Below are positions 1-6,410 of a stretch of 17,509 bases of DNA, one piece after another. Position numbers and translations under genes: made by a program. Position 1 is the first letter of the stretch; each line of letters opens with the position of its first letter. Under the pieces are notes generated by a model. The model was not told the origin of the DNA, ran no database searches, and worked only from the letters and a program-made list of their open reading frames with translations. The stretch is from CAVRZY01 sp963725415 (GTDB lineage Bacteria > Acidobacteriota > Terriglobia > Bryobacterales > Bryobacteraceae), in assembly GCA_963725415.1 (NCBI GenBank), contig CAVRZY010000218.1:1-17509 (forward strand), given 5' to 3'.

Positions 1-195
1 GTCCAGGGTCACACGGTCGCGCTCCAGGTCCACCCAATAGTCCGGCGTCTTGACCGGTTTGCCGTTGACGCGCACACGCCCCGCGCCGATCCAGCTCCGC
101 GCCTGGGTGCGCGAGCCCAAGCCGGCTTTCGACAGCACGCGCTTGAGAGTCTTAACGGAGGGTTCCGGCTTCACCGCAGTAACCCATGGTCGCAT
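1..195 (-). CDS. S4-domain RNA-binding protein, probable RsuA/RluB-type pseudouridine synthase (N-terminal part)
   Basis: The minus strand encodes 65 residues from ATG at 195 to the window edge, so only the N-terminus is present. Residues about 14-65 form an S4 RNA-binding fold: TLKRVLSKAGLGSRTQAR, then GRVRVNGKPVK, then a hydrophobic strand (RVTLD). This is the layout seen at the start of RsuA/RluB-family 16S/23S rRNA pseudouridine synthases, where S4 precedes the catalytic domain. The catalytic Asp region lies outside the window, so a stand-alone S4 protein cannot be excluded. The gene is divergent from the zinc-ribbon gene at 269, leaving about 73 bp for both promoters. No strong Shine-Dalgarno site was seen before this ATG. 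Confidence 0.75.
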   Translation of the reverse strand, partial: MRPWVTAVKPEPSVKTLKRVLSKAGLGSRTQARSWIGAGRVRVNGKPVKTPDYWVDLERDRVTLD

Positions 196-252
196 GAACC
201 AGGATGCCAGAGCTGCCGGCCTTCGTGCATGCGCGGAATGTGTTACCTTTTC

Positions 253-260
253 GGAGGAGG
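253..260 (+). promoter_or_regulatory. Shine-Dalgarno site (GGAGGAGG) fixing the start at 269
   Basis: GGAGGAGG ends 8 nt before ATG 269. The open frame reaches back to position 50, but its first 73 codons overlap the divergent S4 gene and lack a ribosome-binding site, so 269 is the preferred start. Confidence 0.8.
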
Positions 261-268
261 AGAAAGCC

Positions 269-1123
269 ATGCCTTTTTGCGCCCGTTGTGGTTCAGCCGT
301 GGAAGGGCAGTTTTGCGCCAATTGCGGAGCGCCCATGAGTTCAGATGTCGCTCCCGGCGGGCAAGCCGCCGTGCCGCCAGCGCCTGTCTCCGGCGCCCCC
401 GCTGCGCCGAAGAAAAAGACCAGTCCGGTGGTCTGGGTTCTGCTGGGTTGCCTGGGACTGATTCTGATCGGGGCCGTGATCGTGATTTCGGGAGGTCTGT
501 TCGTGATTCACAAGGCCCAGCAGGCGGGCGTGGATCCGGAGCTGTGGCGCCGCAACCCCGGACTGGCCGCGGCCAAGATGGTGGCCACGCTGAATCCCGA
601 TCTCGAAATAGTCTCGGTCGATGAAGAGAGAGGCTTGATCACCATACGGGACAAGAAGCGCCACAAGATCGTCACCCTGAATCTTGAGGATGTCAAGCAG
701 GGCCGCATCGTTTTCCAGAGCGAAGCTGGCGAGAAAGTCGAGATCCAGGGCTCGCCTGGCTCGGTGGAAGTGAAGTCTTCGGAGGGGACCATGCGAATCG
801 GGGCCGCCAAACTGCCGGACTGGTTGCCCCTCTATCCAGGCCTGGAGCAGGTGGGCAGCTTCGCCGCACAGGGTAAAGAGGGGGAGAGCGGAACGGCCAG
901 CTTCAAGAGCAGGGACCCCATCGAGAAGGTGGCCGGCTTCTACGAAGAAAAGCTGAAAGAGGCGGGCATGGAGACCAAGAAACAAGCCCTGCCCCCGTCA
1001 GGCACGCCGACCCTGATCATTCTAAGCGGCGTCGATGAAGGGCGCCGGCGCACCGCGCAGATCACGGTGGCCGCCGCGGAAGGCGGGGCCACGGTGGGCC
1101 TGACCTTCGAGAGCAAGGAATAA
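269..1123 (+). CDS. Zinc-ribbon, single-pass membrane protein of unknown function
   Basis: This is a 284-aa protein. Residues 4-19 hold a compact double-CxxC zinc ribbon (C4, C7, C16, C19; MPFCARCG...FCANCG). An Ala/Pro-rich linker (about 24-47) and a KKK stop precede one long hydrophobic helix (about 54-80). The remaining 200 residues lie on the far side of the membrane and are rich in beta-strand and charge, with no recognised catalytic motif. A cytoplasmic zinc ribbon, a TM helix and an extracytoplasmic sensor-like domain recur in uncharacterised bacterial proteins. A sensing or envelope role is only inferred. The start is set by an excellent upstream Shine-Dalgarno site. The PAP2 gene follows 62 bp downstream on the same strand and may be co-transcribed. 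Confidence 0.85.
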   Translation: MPFCARCGSAVEGQFCANCGAPMSSDVAPGGQAAVPPAPVSGAPAAPKKKTSPVVWVLLGCLGLILIGAVIVISGGLFVIHKAQQAGVDPELWRRNPGLAAAKMVATLNPDLEIVSVDEERGLITIRDKKRHKIVTLNLEDVKQGRIVFQSEAGEKVEIQGSPGSVEVKSSEGTMRIGAAKLPDWLPLYPGLEQVGSFAAQGKEGESGTASFKSRDPIEKVAGFYEEKLKEAGMETKKQALPPSGTPTLIILSGVDEGRRRTAQITVAAAEGGATVGLTFESKE

Positions 1124-1185
1124 CCGGTCCACTGGCGCGCGCCGACCGCCACCGCTCAGGCGGCCAGTTTCGAGAGCACTTGGCC

Positions 1186-1920
1186 ATGGCAAAAGCTCCC
1201 GGATGGATCATCCTGCTGCTGCTGGCCCGCCCAGCGCTGTTCGCGCAGGCTCGACCAGAGCCGCCCGTACCCGCTCGAGAGGCCTCCCCGGCGGTGCGCT
1301 TTGCCAAAGACGTCTGGAAGGACCAGAAACGCTTCGTGGCGGCTCCTTTTCGCATGAACCGCCGGCAGTTTTTCGGGGTGTTTGTTCCGCTGGCCGCCGG
1401 CACCGCCGCTCTGACCTTTGCCGATCCGGCCGCGGGCAGGTATACTGCCGGGAAGCCAAACGTGCGCCACGTCAGCCGGGTGATCTCGCAAGCCGGCGCC
1501 CCCTATACCCTGGCCACTCTGGCCAGCCTGACGGTGGTGGGAGGGAAGGCCACTGGCAAAGCCCACGTGACTGCCATGGGCCGCAATGGCCTGCTGGCGC
1601 TCACCGACGCTGCCATCGCCACCTACGCCCTGAAGTACAGCCTGGCTCGCGAGCGCCCTTACCACAACGATGGCGCGGGCCGCTTCTTCAAAGGCAAGGA
1701 CGGTTTCCCCTCCGGCCACGCTACGCTCAGCTTCGCCGTGGCCACGGCGGTGGCCCGCAGCCCGCGCTGCCCTAGGTGGGTGGCCTTGGCCAGCTACGGC
1801 GTTGCGAGCGCCGCTAGCGTCTCCCGCTGGGGCGTCCACAAGCACTTCCCTTCCGATGTGGTGGCCGGCACCGCCCTGGGTTTCCTGATCGGCAACTCCG
1901 TCGCGCGTCACCACCGCTGA
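1186..1920 (+). CDS. PAP2-family phosphatase (phosphatidic acid / undecaprenyl-PP phosphatase type)
   Basis: This 244-aa protein starts at ATG 1186; a TTG two codons upstream is in frame but not needed. All three PAP2 signature motifs are present: KYSLARERP (K150-P158, KX6RP), FPSGH (P175-H178), and SRWGVHKHFPSD (S213-D224, SRX5HX3D) with the nucleophile H220 and D224. Residues 1-22 form a signal peptide-like hydrophobic start (WIILLLLARPALFAQA), so the enzyme is probably anchored in or exported to the envelope. There it would remove phosphate from a lipid phosphate or prenyl pyrophosphate. The PAP2 fold is certain from the motifs; the substrate cannot be read from sequence. No terminator was recognised after the stop, where a palindromic repeat region begins. 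Confidence 0.92.
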   Translation: MAKAPGWIILLLLARPALFAQARPEPPVPAREASPAVRFAKDVWKDQKRFVAAPFRMNRRQFFGVFVPLAAGTAALTFADPAAGRYTAGKPNVRHVSRVISQAGAPYTLATLASLTVVGGKATGKAHVTAMGRNGLLALTDAAIATYALKYSLARERPYHNDGAGRFFKGKDGFPSGHATLSFAVATAVARSPRCPRWVALASYGVASAASVSRWGVHKHFPSDVVAGTALGFLIGNSVARHHR

Positions 1921-1928
1921 GTACCGCG

Positions 1929-2108
1929 TTTCACAAATCCACTCACGTATTCCGGGCGGAGCGTAGGGTGGGCAGTCCTGCCTGCGAGTCGAGTGTCCAC
2001 TCGGCTTGTGTGGGCTTCAGCCCAGGTAAGCCGGCAGGACTGCCGGCTTGCAGGCTGGATAGCCCGCCCCACGGAGTTGTCTGAGCCATACGTTACCGGA
2101 TTTCTGAA
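1929..2108. repeat. Nested-palindrome intergenic element 1
   Basis: This non-coding gap holds a row of perfect palindromes, most with a 2-nt TC or GA centre: GGCAG-TC-CTGCC (1971-1982), CGAGTG-TC-CACTCG (1990-2003), GGGCT-TC-AGCCC (2012-2023) and GCCGGCAG-GA-CTGCCGGC (2030-2047). GGCT-GGAT-AGCC follows near 2053-2064. Outer arms GTAGGGTGGGC (1963-1973) and GCCCGCCCCAC (2062-2072) pair at 9 of 11 positions. A wider imperfect inverted repeat containing AATCC and ACGTAT brackets the whole element (about 1929-1951 and 2085-2108). No coding frame with protein-like composition was seen. It resembles REP/MITE-type palindromic repeats; mobility is inferred. Confidence 0.7.
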
Positions 2109-2133
2109 AGGCAGTACTAAGTACTCCATCTCA

Positions 2134-2263
2134 CAGATACGGTCACGTATCTGATCGTACTGTGGCGCGCGCACTCGTGCCTGCCGCGCCGAGACTCTTC
2201 TCAACGCCTGTGGCGGGTCGAGACGAGTCTCGACCCAGCAGCCTAAAGGCCGCGCCACACAGT
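2134..2263. repeat. Nested-palindrome intergenic element 2
   Basis: A perfect inverted repeat CAGATACG-GTCA-CGTATCTG (2134-2153) is followed by an element bounded by ACTGTGGCGCG (2159-2169) and CGCGCCACACAGT (2251-2263), which pair apart from a 2-nt insertion. Inside lies a 22-bp palindrome, GGGTCGAGAC-GA-GTCTCGACCC (2215-2236), with the same GA centre as element 1, and a small GCAC-TC-GTGC. It lies 3' of both the PAP2 gene and the convergent nucleotidase gene, so it could also act as a bidirectional terminator; no T-tract supports that. Confidence 0.65.
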
Positions 2264-2316
2264 CAGTGAATACGTCACAGTAATTGCGAATCAGTATTAA
2301 GGCGCCGGTCGCCGCC

Positions 2317-3648
2317 CTACTCCAGCACCCTTTTCTTCTTGACCCACTGCACTAGCAGGTCGCGTTGCCGCGGGCCGATCCTGGGAAATTTCAGCCCTGA
2401 GGTATTCAGTTCTCGCGGGCTGCTCTGGTTGGTCGCGGTGAACTCGTTGGTGAGCAGCGTGTATTGGCGGTTGGGGTCGATCTGCCGGCCCGCCGTGACC
2501 ACCGCCGGCAGTTGCGAGCCCCGAAACCTGCCGATCACTACTCGGCTGTCGAAGGGATAGATCATCCACACGTGACGAACCAGGATTGTTCCCTGGTGCA
2601 ACTCGGCGCGAATCCCGCCCCTGCCGATAAAGGCGAAATCCACGCCCATCTCCTCGGCCAGCGCCTTCTCAAACAGCGCCTTCAACTCCGGACGCCCAAA
2701 CTCGCGTTTACTTTCCCCGATCGGCACATTCATCAGCTTGGCGACCTTGCTTTCCCAGGCGGCCACCACCGCGGCCACGTCTCTGGCTGGAGTGATGTAT
2801 TTCACGCCCACCGGAATGCGGGTCCATTTGGCGGAAACCACCGCCTTGCTCTCGAGGTCCACCTCCAGATCCACCCGGCCCAGCTCGACCCCACCCGCCT
2901 TGACCCGCACCAGCAGCCGGTCCCCGGCCCGCTTCGGCTCGGTCAAGCCCGCATGGATGTGACCGCCGATAGTGACCGCAACTTCCGGGAGCTCGTTCAA
3001 GACCTGGGCTTCCTCGGGCTCACTCAGATGCCCCAGCAGCACAATGATGTGCGATTGATCCCGCACCTCTTGGATGTACCGCCGGACCGTCTCGACCACC
3101 GGAAGCGCCCGCCACTTGCCGATCTGATCGGGCGTGTGGAGCCGGGGGAAGTCGGAGGTAATGGCCCCAATGACCCCCACCCGCACTCCGTCCGCCTCCA
3201 GGATCACGTAAGGCCTGGCGGCCGCATTCTGCTTCTCATCCACCAGGTTGGCCGAGACGATGGGGAACCGCGCGGTGCGCTGGTACTCGCCGACTTTTTG
3301 CCAGCCGTAGTCGTATTCATGGTTCCCGAGCGTGCTGGCCTGAATGCCCAGATGATTGGCTACATCGTAGATGGGCACCCCATCGAAAAGGGTGGACACC
3401 GGAGTGCCCTGTACCAGGTCGCCGCAGTCGAGCACCAAGCACCACTTGCAATTGGCTTTCTCGCGCCGGATGGTGGCGGCGAGATAGGCAAACCCTCCGT
3501 TGCCGTTGGCGAATGGCTCCAGCCGCGCATGCAGATCGTTGGTGTGAAGGATCGTTACAGGCTTCGTGGCCTGCTGGGCCGCCGCGAGGCCCGCAACGAG
3601 CAGGAAAGCCGAAACCAGCCAGCGCTTTTTCACCCTGGAGAATATCAT
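2317..3648 (-). CDS. Exported 5'-nucleotidase / bifunctional metallophosphatase (UshA-like)
   Basis: With ATG at 3648 the protein has 443 residues and begins with a clear signal peptide (KKRWLVSAFLLVAGLAAAQQ, about 7-26). An in-frame GTG at 3672 would add 8 residues and has a slightly better upstream purine run, so the start is uncertain. The calcineurin-like metal centre is complete: HTNDLHA (D38, H40), DCGDLVQG (D77), GNHEYD (N109, H110), LLGHLS and GGHIHA. The C-terminal third carries the 5'-nucleotidase C domain (RGGIRAELHQG, then YPFDSRV). The family hydrolyses nucleotides or related phosphoesters in the periplasm. At about 440 aa it is a little shorter than E. coli UshA (about 550 aa). 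The start lies about 100 bp from the transposon inserted upstream, so its promoter region may have been affected. Confidence 0.9.
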   Translation of the reverse strand: MIFSRVKKRWLVSAFLLVAGLAAAQQATKPVTILHTNDLHARLEPFANGNGGFAYLAATIRREKANCKWCLVLDCGDLVQGTPVSTLFDGVPIYDVANHLGIQASTLGNHEYDYGWQKVGEYQRTARFPIVSANLVDEKQNAAARPYVILEADGVRVGVIGAITSDFPRLHTPDQIGKWRALPVVETVRRYIQEVRDQSHIIVLLGHLSEPEEAQVLNELPEVAVTIGGHIHAGLTEPKRAGDRLLVRVKAGGVELGRVDLEVDLESKAVVSAKWTRIPVGVKYITPARDVAAVVAAWESKVAKLMNVPIGESKREFGRPELKALFEKALAEEMGVDFAFIGRGGIRAELHQGTILVRHVWMIYPFDSRVVIGRFRGSQLPAVVTAGRQIDPNRQYTLLTNEFTATNQSSPRELNTSGLKFPRIGPRQRDLLVQWVKKKRVLE

Positions 3649-3744
3649 ACGGCATTCGGCGAGCTTGGCCACGGCGCACCCTCTGGCCTCGGTGGTAAGG
3701 GCTCAGAAACTGGGAGGAAATTCCTCCGGCGTGTCAACATGACA

Positions 3745-3752
3745 AGCCGGAG
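3745..3752. repeat. Target-site duplication, left copy (AGCCGGAG)
   Basis: AGCCGGAG abuts the outer edge of the left terminal inverted repeat and recurs exactly at 6331-6338, abutting the right one. Eight bp is the size expected for IS1-family insertions (8-9 bp). If the next G is counted, the duplication could be 9 bp. Confidence 0.88.
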
Positions 3753-3776
3753 GGTAGTGCGCTAAAAGCTGGTTGA
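3753..3776. repeat. Left terminal inverted repeat of transposon 1
   Basis: Begins GGTAGTGCGCTAAA and ends TGGTTGA. It is matched in inverse orientation at 6307-6330 with three mismatches in the middle. The GGT/GGTA start and the length of about 24 bp resemble IS1 termini. Confidence 0.88.
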
Positions 3777-3818
3777 TCTATGGTGGGGGTCGCGGCAAAG
3801 TCGGAAACCCTACGATCC

Positions 3819-4484
3819 TCACGTAGCCTCCAGGAGTTCTCGGATGGTCCAGATGTGGTCCGTGAGCCCGGCTTCCATGGCGGGAGTGACGCGGATGGTC
3901 CGGTGAATCCGCACGAGATTGTACCAGGCGAAGTGCAGGGCAAGCGCTGCCCAGTGATTCTCCCACTTCTTCGGGAAGGCGTTGGTCAGCCGGGTCAACC
4001 TCCGAATCTGCATCCGCATGGTGAGGTTGTGGCGCTCGACATGAGACGTGCAGATCCGCTCCCGATCAGGGTTTCCCAGGACTGGTTTTGGGACAGCTTC
4101 CACAACATCAGCGGGGCTGTACCGCTGTTTGCTTTCGCGGGGCGCGGCATAGACCTTAATGAGCGTTCCGTAGTCCGCGCGATCCGAGAGCGTCGTATCG
4201 ATAGCCGAGATGTAGGGCTGGAACCCGTCTGTCGTGACCTGGAAGCGCCGCGGAGCGGTCGCCGCCCGCAGACCTTCGATAAAAACGTCCGTGGTGGCCT
4301 GATTGCGACGGCCCAGAGCGAAGTTGAGCACGAGTTTGCTTTTTCGCTCGATGGCGATGAAGCAATAGGCGTCCCCGATGCTCTCGTCGTTCTCCTCCCA
4401 GGGGTGCCTGTGGGCTTCTTTCTTTTGGATGAAACCCCAAATCTCGTCACACTGAACGTCCGCGACCGGGACGTTTAGCAGCAT
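3819..4484 (-). pseudogene. IS1-like DDE transposase, 5'-truncated
   Basis: The 221-aa frame contains the catalytic core of an IS1-like transposase. It has VQCDEIWGF (D13), VTTDGFQPY (D86) and HVERHNLTMRM (E150), followed by the family's RLTRLTNAFPKKWENHWAALAL and HRTIRVTPAMEAGL blocks, so the DDE triad and C-terminus are intact. Full-length relatives have roughly 60-70 more residues at the front with a helix-turn-helix. Compare the sister copy at 12213, which begins MDRLDSNTRVAVISALVEG. Here, codons upstream of ATG 4484 read LLGILGR and then lose similarity near 4500, so the N-terminal domain is gone. The stop lies 42 bp inside the left inverted repeat, as in normal IS1-like elements. Confidence 0.85.
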
Positions 4485-4513
4485 CCGGCCCAGGATTCCC
4501 AGCAGCGGCTTGA

Positions 4514-4690
4514 AAGGCTGGCGGCTCGGGTGCCACGGCTCGAATCGTTAAAGAACTGTTGAGCCAGCGCGTGTCTCCCGACTGCGTGGCCCAGGTCATT
4601 TTTGATGGCCCCGTCACTCAGCGGGCCGTAGAGAAACTGATCGCCCACCTACAGCTTGCCAAAGACAACTACTCGAACAGCACAGAATAA
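4514..4690 (+). pseudogene. Orphan C-terminal coding fragment inside transposon 1
   Basis: After a TGA at 4511 the frame stays open to TAA at 4688-4690. It encodes a protein-like sequence including ARIVKELLSQRV, FDGPVTQRAVEKLIAHLQLA and KDNYSNSTE. There is no ATG; only TTG 4559 or GTG 4571 could serve, giving about 40 residues. Composition (amphipathic helix, then a charged tail) suggests the genuine end of a protein whose front is missing. The break falls where the oppositely oriented transposase also loses its start (about 4485-4514), so one deletion may have removed both N-termini. I do not recognise the family. A short real gene using a non-ATG start is possible. Confidence 0.5.
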
Positions 4691-4740
4691 GCAAGAACCC
4701 AAGATGGCTGATCGTACGGCTGTGTGATAGAATTCACGGC

Positions 4741-5421
4741 TTGGGCGCTCCTGAAGCCTACATTGCGTGGACCAATTCCCATTTGGGCTTCAACCCACGC
4801 TCACAGGCCAATTCCAACGCTCTCTCAAGCTTCGTTGTGGCTGACCTTCGGGCGGCCTCCCCTGAGATCGATGTGGCCATTCAATCCAAGGCCCTCAGAG
4901 TGGCTCTGAACCCGGGCGTGAGGACCAGAGTAGCGGAACGTTCGATAGACCTGGTGCTCCACGAAGATGCCGCCAGGCTGGTGTGTGTTTCCGTAGAGCA
5001 CAAATCGATCATGACCGCACACGGCAAGGCGCGCAAGAACAGGTACGGCGACATCATCGCCTACTGCAACCACATGCACAACCACCGGAAAGAGTGCATC
5101 GCGGGAGCCATCATCGTTGTGAACACCTCACCGCTGTACGAAAACCCCGACGGCTTCGCCAGGGGCTTGGTGCGCCCAAAATTCAAGATGGACAAGGTGG
5201 TAGCAGATACCGTCAGAATCTTCACCCAGATTCCGCTGCGGGAGTTGCCCGACGAGCCGAACGATCAGCCCGAAGCATTGGCTGTGATCGTGATGAATTA
5301 CGACGGGGCGAACCCCGCACGATTGGAGGATTATCTGCCCGAGGAAAGCCAGATCCGGTACGATGCCTTCATCGAGCGAATCGTGCGCCTTTACAGTGAG
5401 CGCTTCAGCCTACAGCGATAG
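4741..5421 (+). CDS. Putative PD-(D/E)XK restriction endonuclease-like cargo protein
   Basis: From TTG 4741 this is 226 aa. The frame is open back to 4606 without an ATG, and the extra residues (NPRWLIVRLCDRIHGLG) look protein-like, so the true start may be upstream. RSIDLVLHE (D70) followed by VSVEHKS (E86, K88) fits the D-X(n)-E-X-K nuclease active site. A conserved-looking SIMTAHGKARKNRYGDI stretch then precedes a beta-alpha region (IAGAIIVVNTSP). Its stop overlaps the convergent methyltransferase stop by 17 bp, a close pairing typical of type II restriction-modification genes. Known: PD-(D/E)XK folds are common in type II restriction enzymes, which are highly diverse. Inferred: this cleaves DNA at the site the neighbouring enzyme methylates. 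I cannot assign a subfamily. Confidence 0.68.
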   Translation: MGAPEAYIAWTNSHLGFNPRSQANSNALSSFVVADLRAASPEIDVAIQSKALRVALNPGVRTRVAERSIDLVLHEDAARLVCVSVEHKSIMTAHGKARKNRYGDIIAYCNHMHNHRKECIAGAIIVVNTSPLYENPDGFARGLVRPKFKMDKVVADTVRIFTQIPLRELPDEPNDQPEALAVIVMNYDGANPARLEDYLPEESQIRYDAFIERIVRLYSERFSLQR

Positions 5422-6286
5422 CGTGGCGGAAATCGATCAGCGTGGCTACCTCGGCCTCCATGCGGGCCTTCGCCTGTCGGAAGTAACTCGGTTCGATCTC
5501 CACCCCAATACTGTTTCGGTCGCATCGGCAAGCCGCCACGAGCGTGGAGGCCGTCCCCATGAATGGATCGAGGACGGTGTCTCCTACGAACGAGAACATC
5601 CGAACTAGCCGGTAGGCGACTTCCACCGGGAAGGGCGCCGGATGATGGCGCGTGGATTCCCCGGTCACGTCAGTCCAAAAGGACCGGAACCATTTGGCGT
5701 GCTCCTCCTTGCTGAGTCGGGATTCTTCCCGTTGCTGATCGGTGGGGTTGCGGTAGCCCCCCGGCTTGCGCAGCATTAGGATGTACTCCATATCGTTCTT
5801 GAGGATAGCGTTTGGTTCGTACGGTTTTCCCAGGAACGATGAACCGTTCTCTACCTCGTAGCTTGCATTGGCAATTTTGTGCCAAAGAATTGGCGTCAGA
5901 TAATCAAGCCCGACCTTGCGGGCACGCACGGCGATGTCAGCATGGAGCGGCATGACCATATGCCGTCCCTTGTTCTTTCGACGTGCAATGCAAACATCAC
6001 CGACCACGCAGGCGATACGACCGCCAGGCACGAGAACCCGGTAGCAGTGCTTCCAGACCTTCTCCAGTTCGTCGTGGAAGCGCTCGTAATCCTCGACCAG
6101 CCCGAGCTGGGCTTCATGATCGGGGTATTCCTTCAGCGTCCAGTACGGTGGTGAGGTGACGACCAAATGCACGGACTCGTCGGTGATCCACTCCAGCCGG
6201 CGAGCATCCCCTTGTTGTAGGGTGTGCGTCGTTCTGGCGGTTCCGAACTTCGCCACGGGCATCACATCCAATGATAACGCGACCAT
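5405..6286 (-). CDS. Beta-class DNA methyltransferase (N4-cytosine or N6-adenine)
   Basis: This 293-aa protein (ATG 6286; ATG 6262 also possible) has the catalytic motif IV first, VVTSPPYWTLKE (T44-W49), and the SAM-binding motif I last, DPFMGTASTLVAA (about 240-252). That order defines beta-class DNA amino-methyltransferases. HPAPFPVEVAYRLVRMFS (about 215-232) is also typical of the N6_N4_Mtase family (PF01555). TSPPYW favours N4-cytosine over N6-adenine, but this is not decisive. The variable region between the motifs, where the target recognition domain lies, is about 180 residues, so it is a complete stand-alone enzyme. It starts only 20 bp inside the right inverted repeat, so transcription may begin within or outside the transposon end. 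Its likely partner is the convergent nuclease-like gene. Confidence 0.92.
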   Translation of the reverse strand: MVALSLDVMPVAKFGTARTTHTLQQGDARRLEWITDESVHLVVTSPPYWTLKEYPDHEAQLGLVEDYERFHDELEKVWKHCYRVLVPGGRIACVVGDVCIARRKNKGRHMVMPLHADIAVRARKVGLDYLTPILWHKIANASYEVENGSSFLGKPYEPNAILKNDMEYILMLRKPGGYRNPTDQQREESRLSKEEHAKWFRSFWTDVTGESTRHHPAPFPVEVAYRLVRMFSFVGDTVLDPFMGTASTLVAACRCDRNSIGVEIEPSYFRQAKARMEAEVATLIDFRHAIAVG

Positions 6287-6306
6287 GCCTTTTTATCGAC
6301 AGGTCT

Positions 6307-6330
6307 TCAACCAAGGTTTAGCGCACTACC
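6307..6330. repeat. Right terminal inverted repeat of transposon 1
   Basis: Reverse complement begins GGTAGTGCGCTAAA and ends TGGTTGA, matching 3753-3776 at 21 of 24 positions. Confidence 0.88.
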
Positions 6331-6338
6331 AGCCGGAG
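6331..6338. repeat. Target-site duplication, right copy (AGCCGGAG)
   Basis: Exact copy of 3745-3752, directly outside the right inverted repeat. Removing 3753-6338 would restore a plain intergenic sequence between the nucleotidase promoter and the transporter gene's 3' end. Confidence 0.88.
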
Positions 6339-6410
6339 GCATGTCCCACACTGAAAACAGGGGCATTCCAGTGCGTGAGAGGCGGGGCGTTTGAATTTTT
6401 TGGCAGATTC

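Larger units (their letters stand above)
3753..6330 (-). mobile_element. IS1-like transposon carrying a candidate restriction-modification pair
   Basis: The 2578-bp element is bounded by 24-bp inverted repeats (3753-3776 and 6307-6330, 21/24 identical) and an 8-bp direct duplication AGCCGGAG outside them. Contents on the minus strand from the right end: DNA methyltransferase (6286-5405), then a 5'-truncated IS1-like transposase (4484-3819) whose stop lies 42 bp from the left repeat. On the plus strand: an orphan C-terminal coding fragment (4514-4690) and a PD-(D/E)XK-like protein (4741-5421). The layout matches a 'transporter IS', an insertion sequence with passenger genes between its ends. 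Because the transposase lacks its N-terminal DNA-binding part, this copy probably cannot move without help. Confidence 0.88.

Noticed and set aside
50..268. N-terminal extension of the zinc-ribbon protein
   Set aside because: It overlaps the divergent S4 gene, and a strong ribosome-binding site sits before ATG 269.
1908..2258. 116-codon minus-strand frame over the PAP2 downstream region
   Set aside because: It is made entirely of palindromic repeat sequence and has no protein-like pattern.
2464..3765. 433-codon plus-strand frame
   Set aside because: It is antisense to the nucleotidase gene, which has all catalytic motifs; the plus frame shows only the biased composition of a shadow frame.
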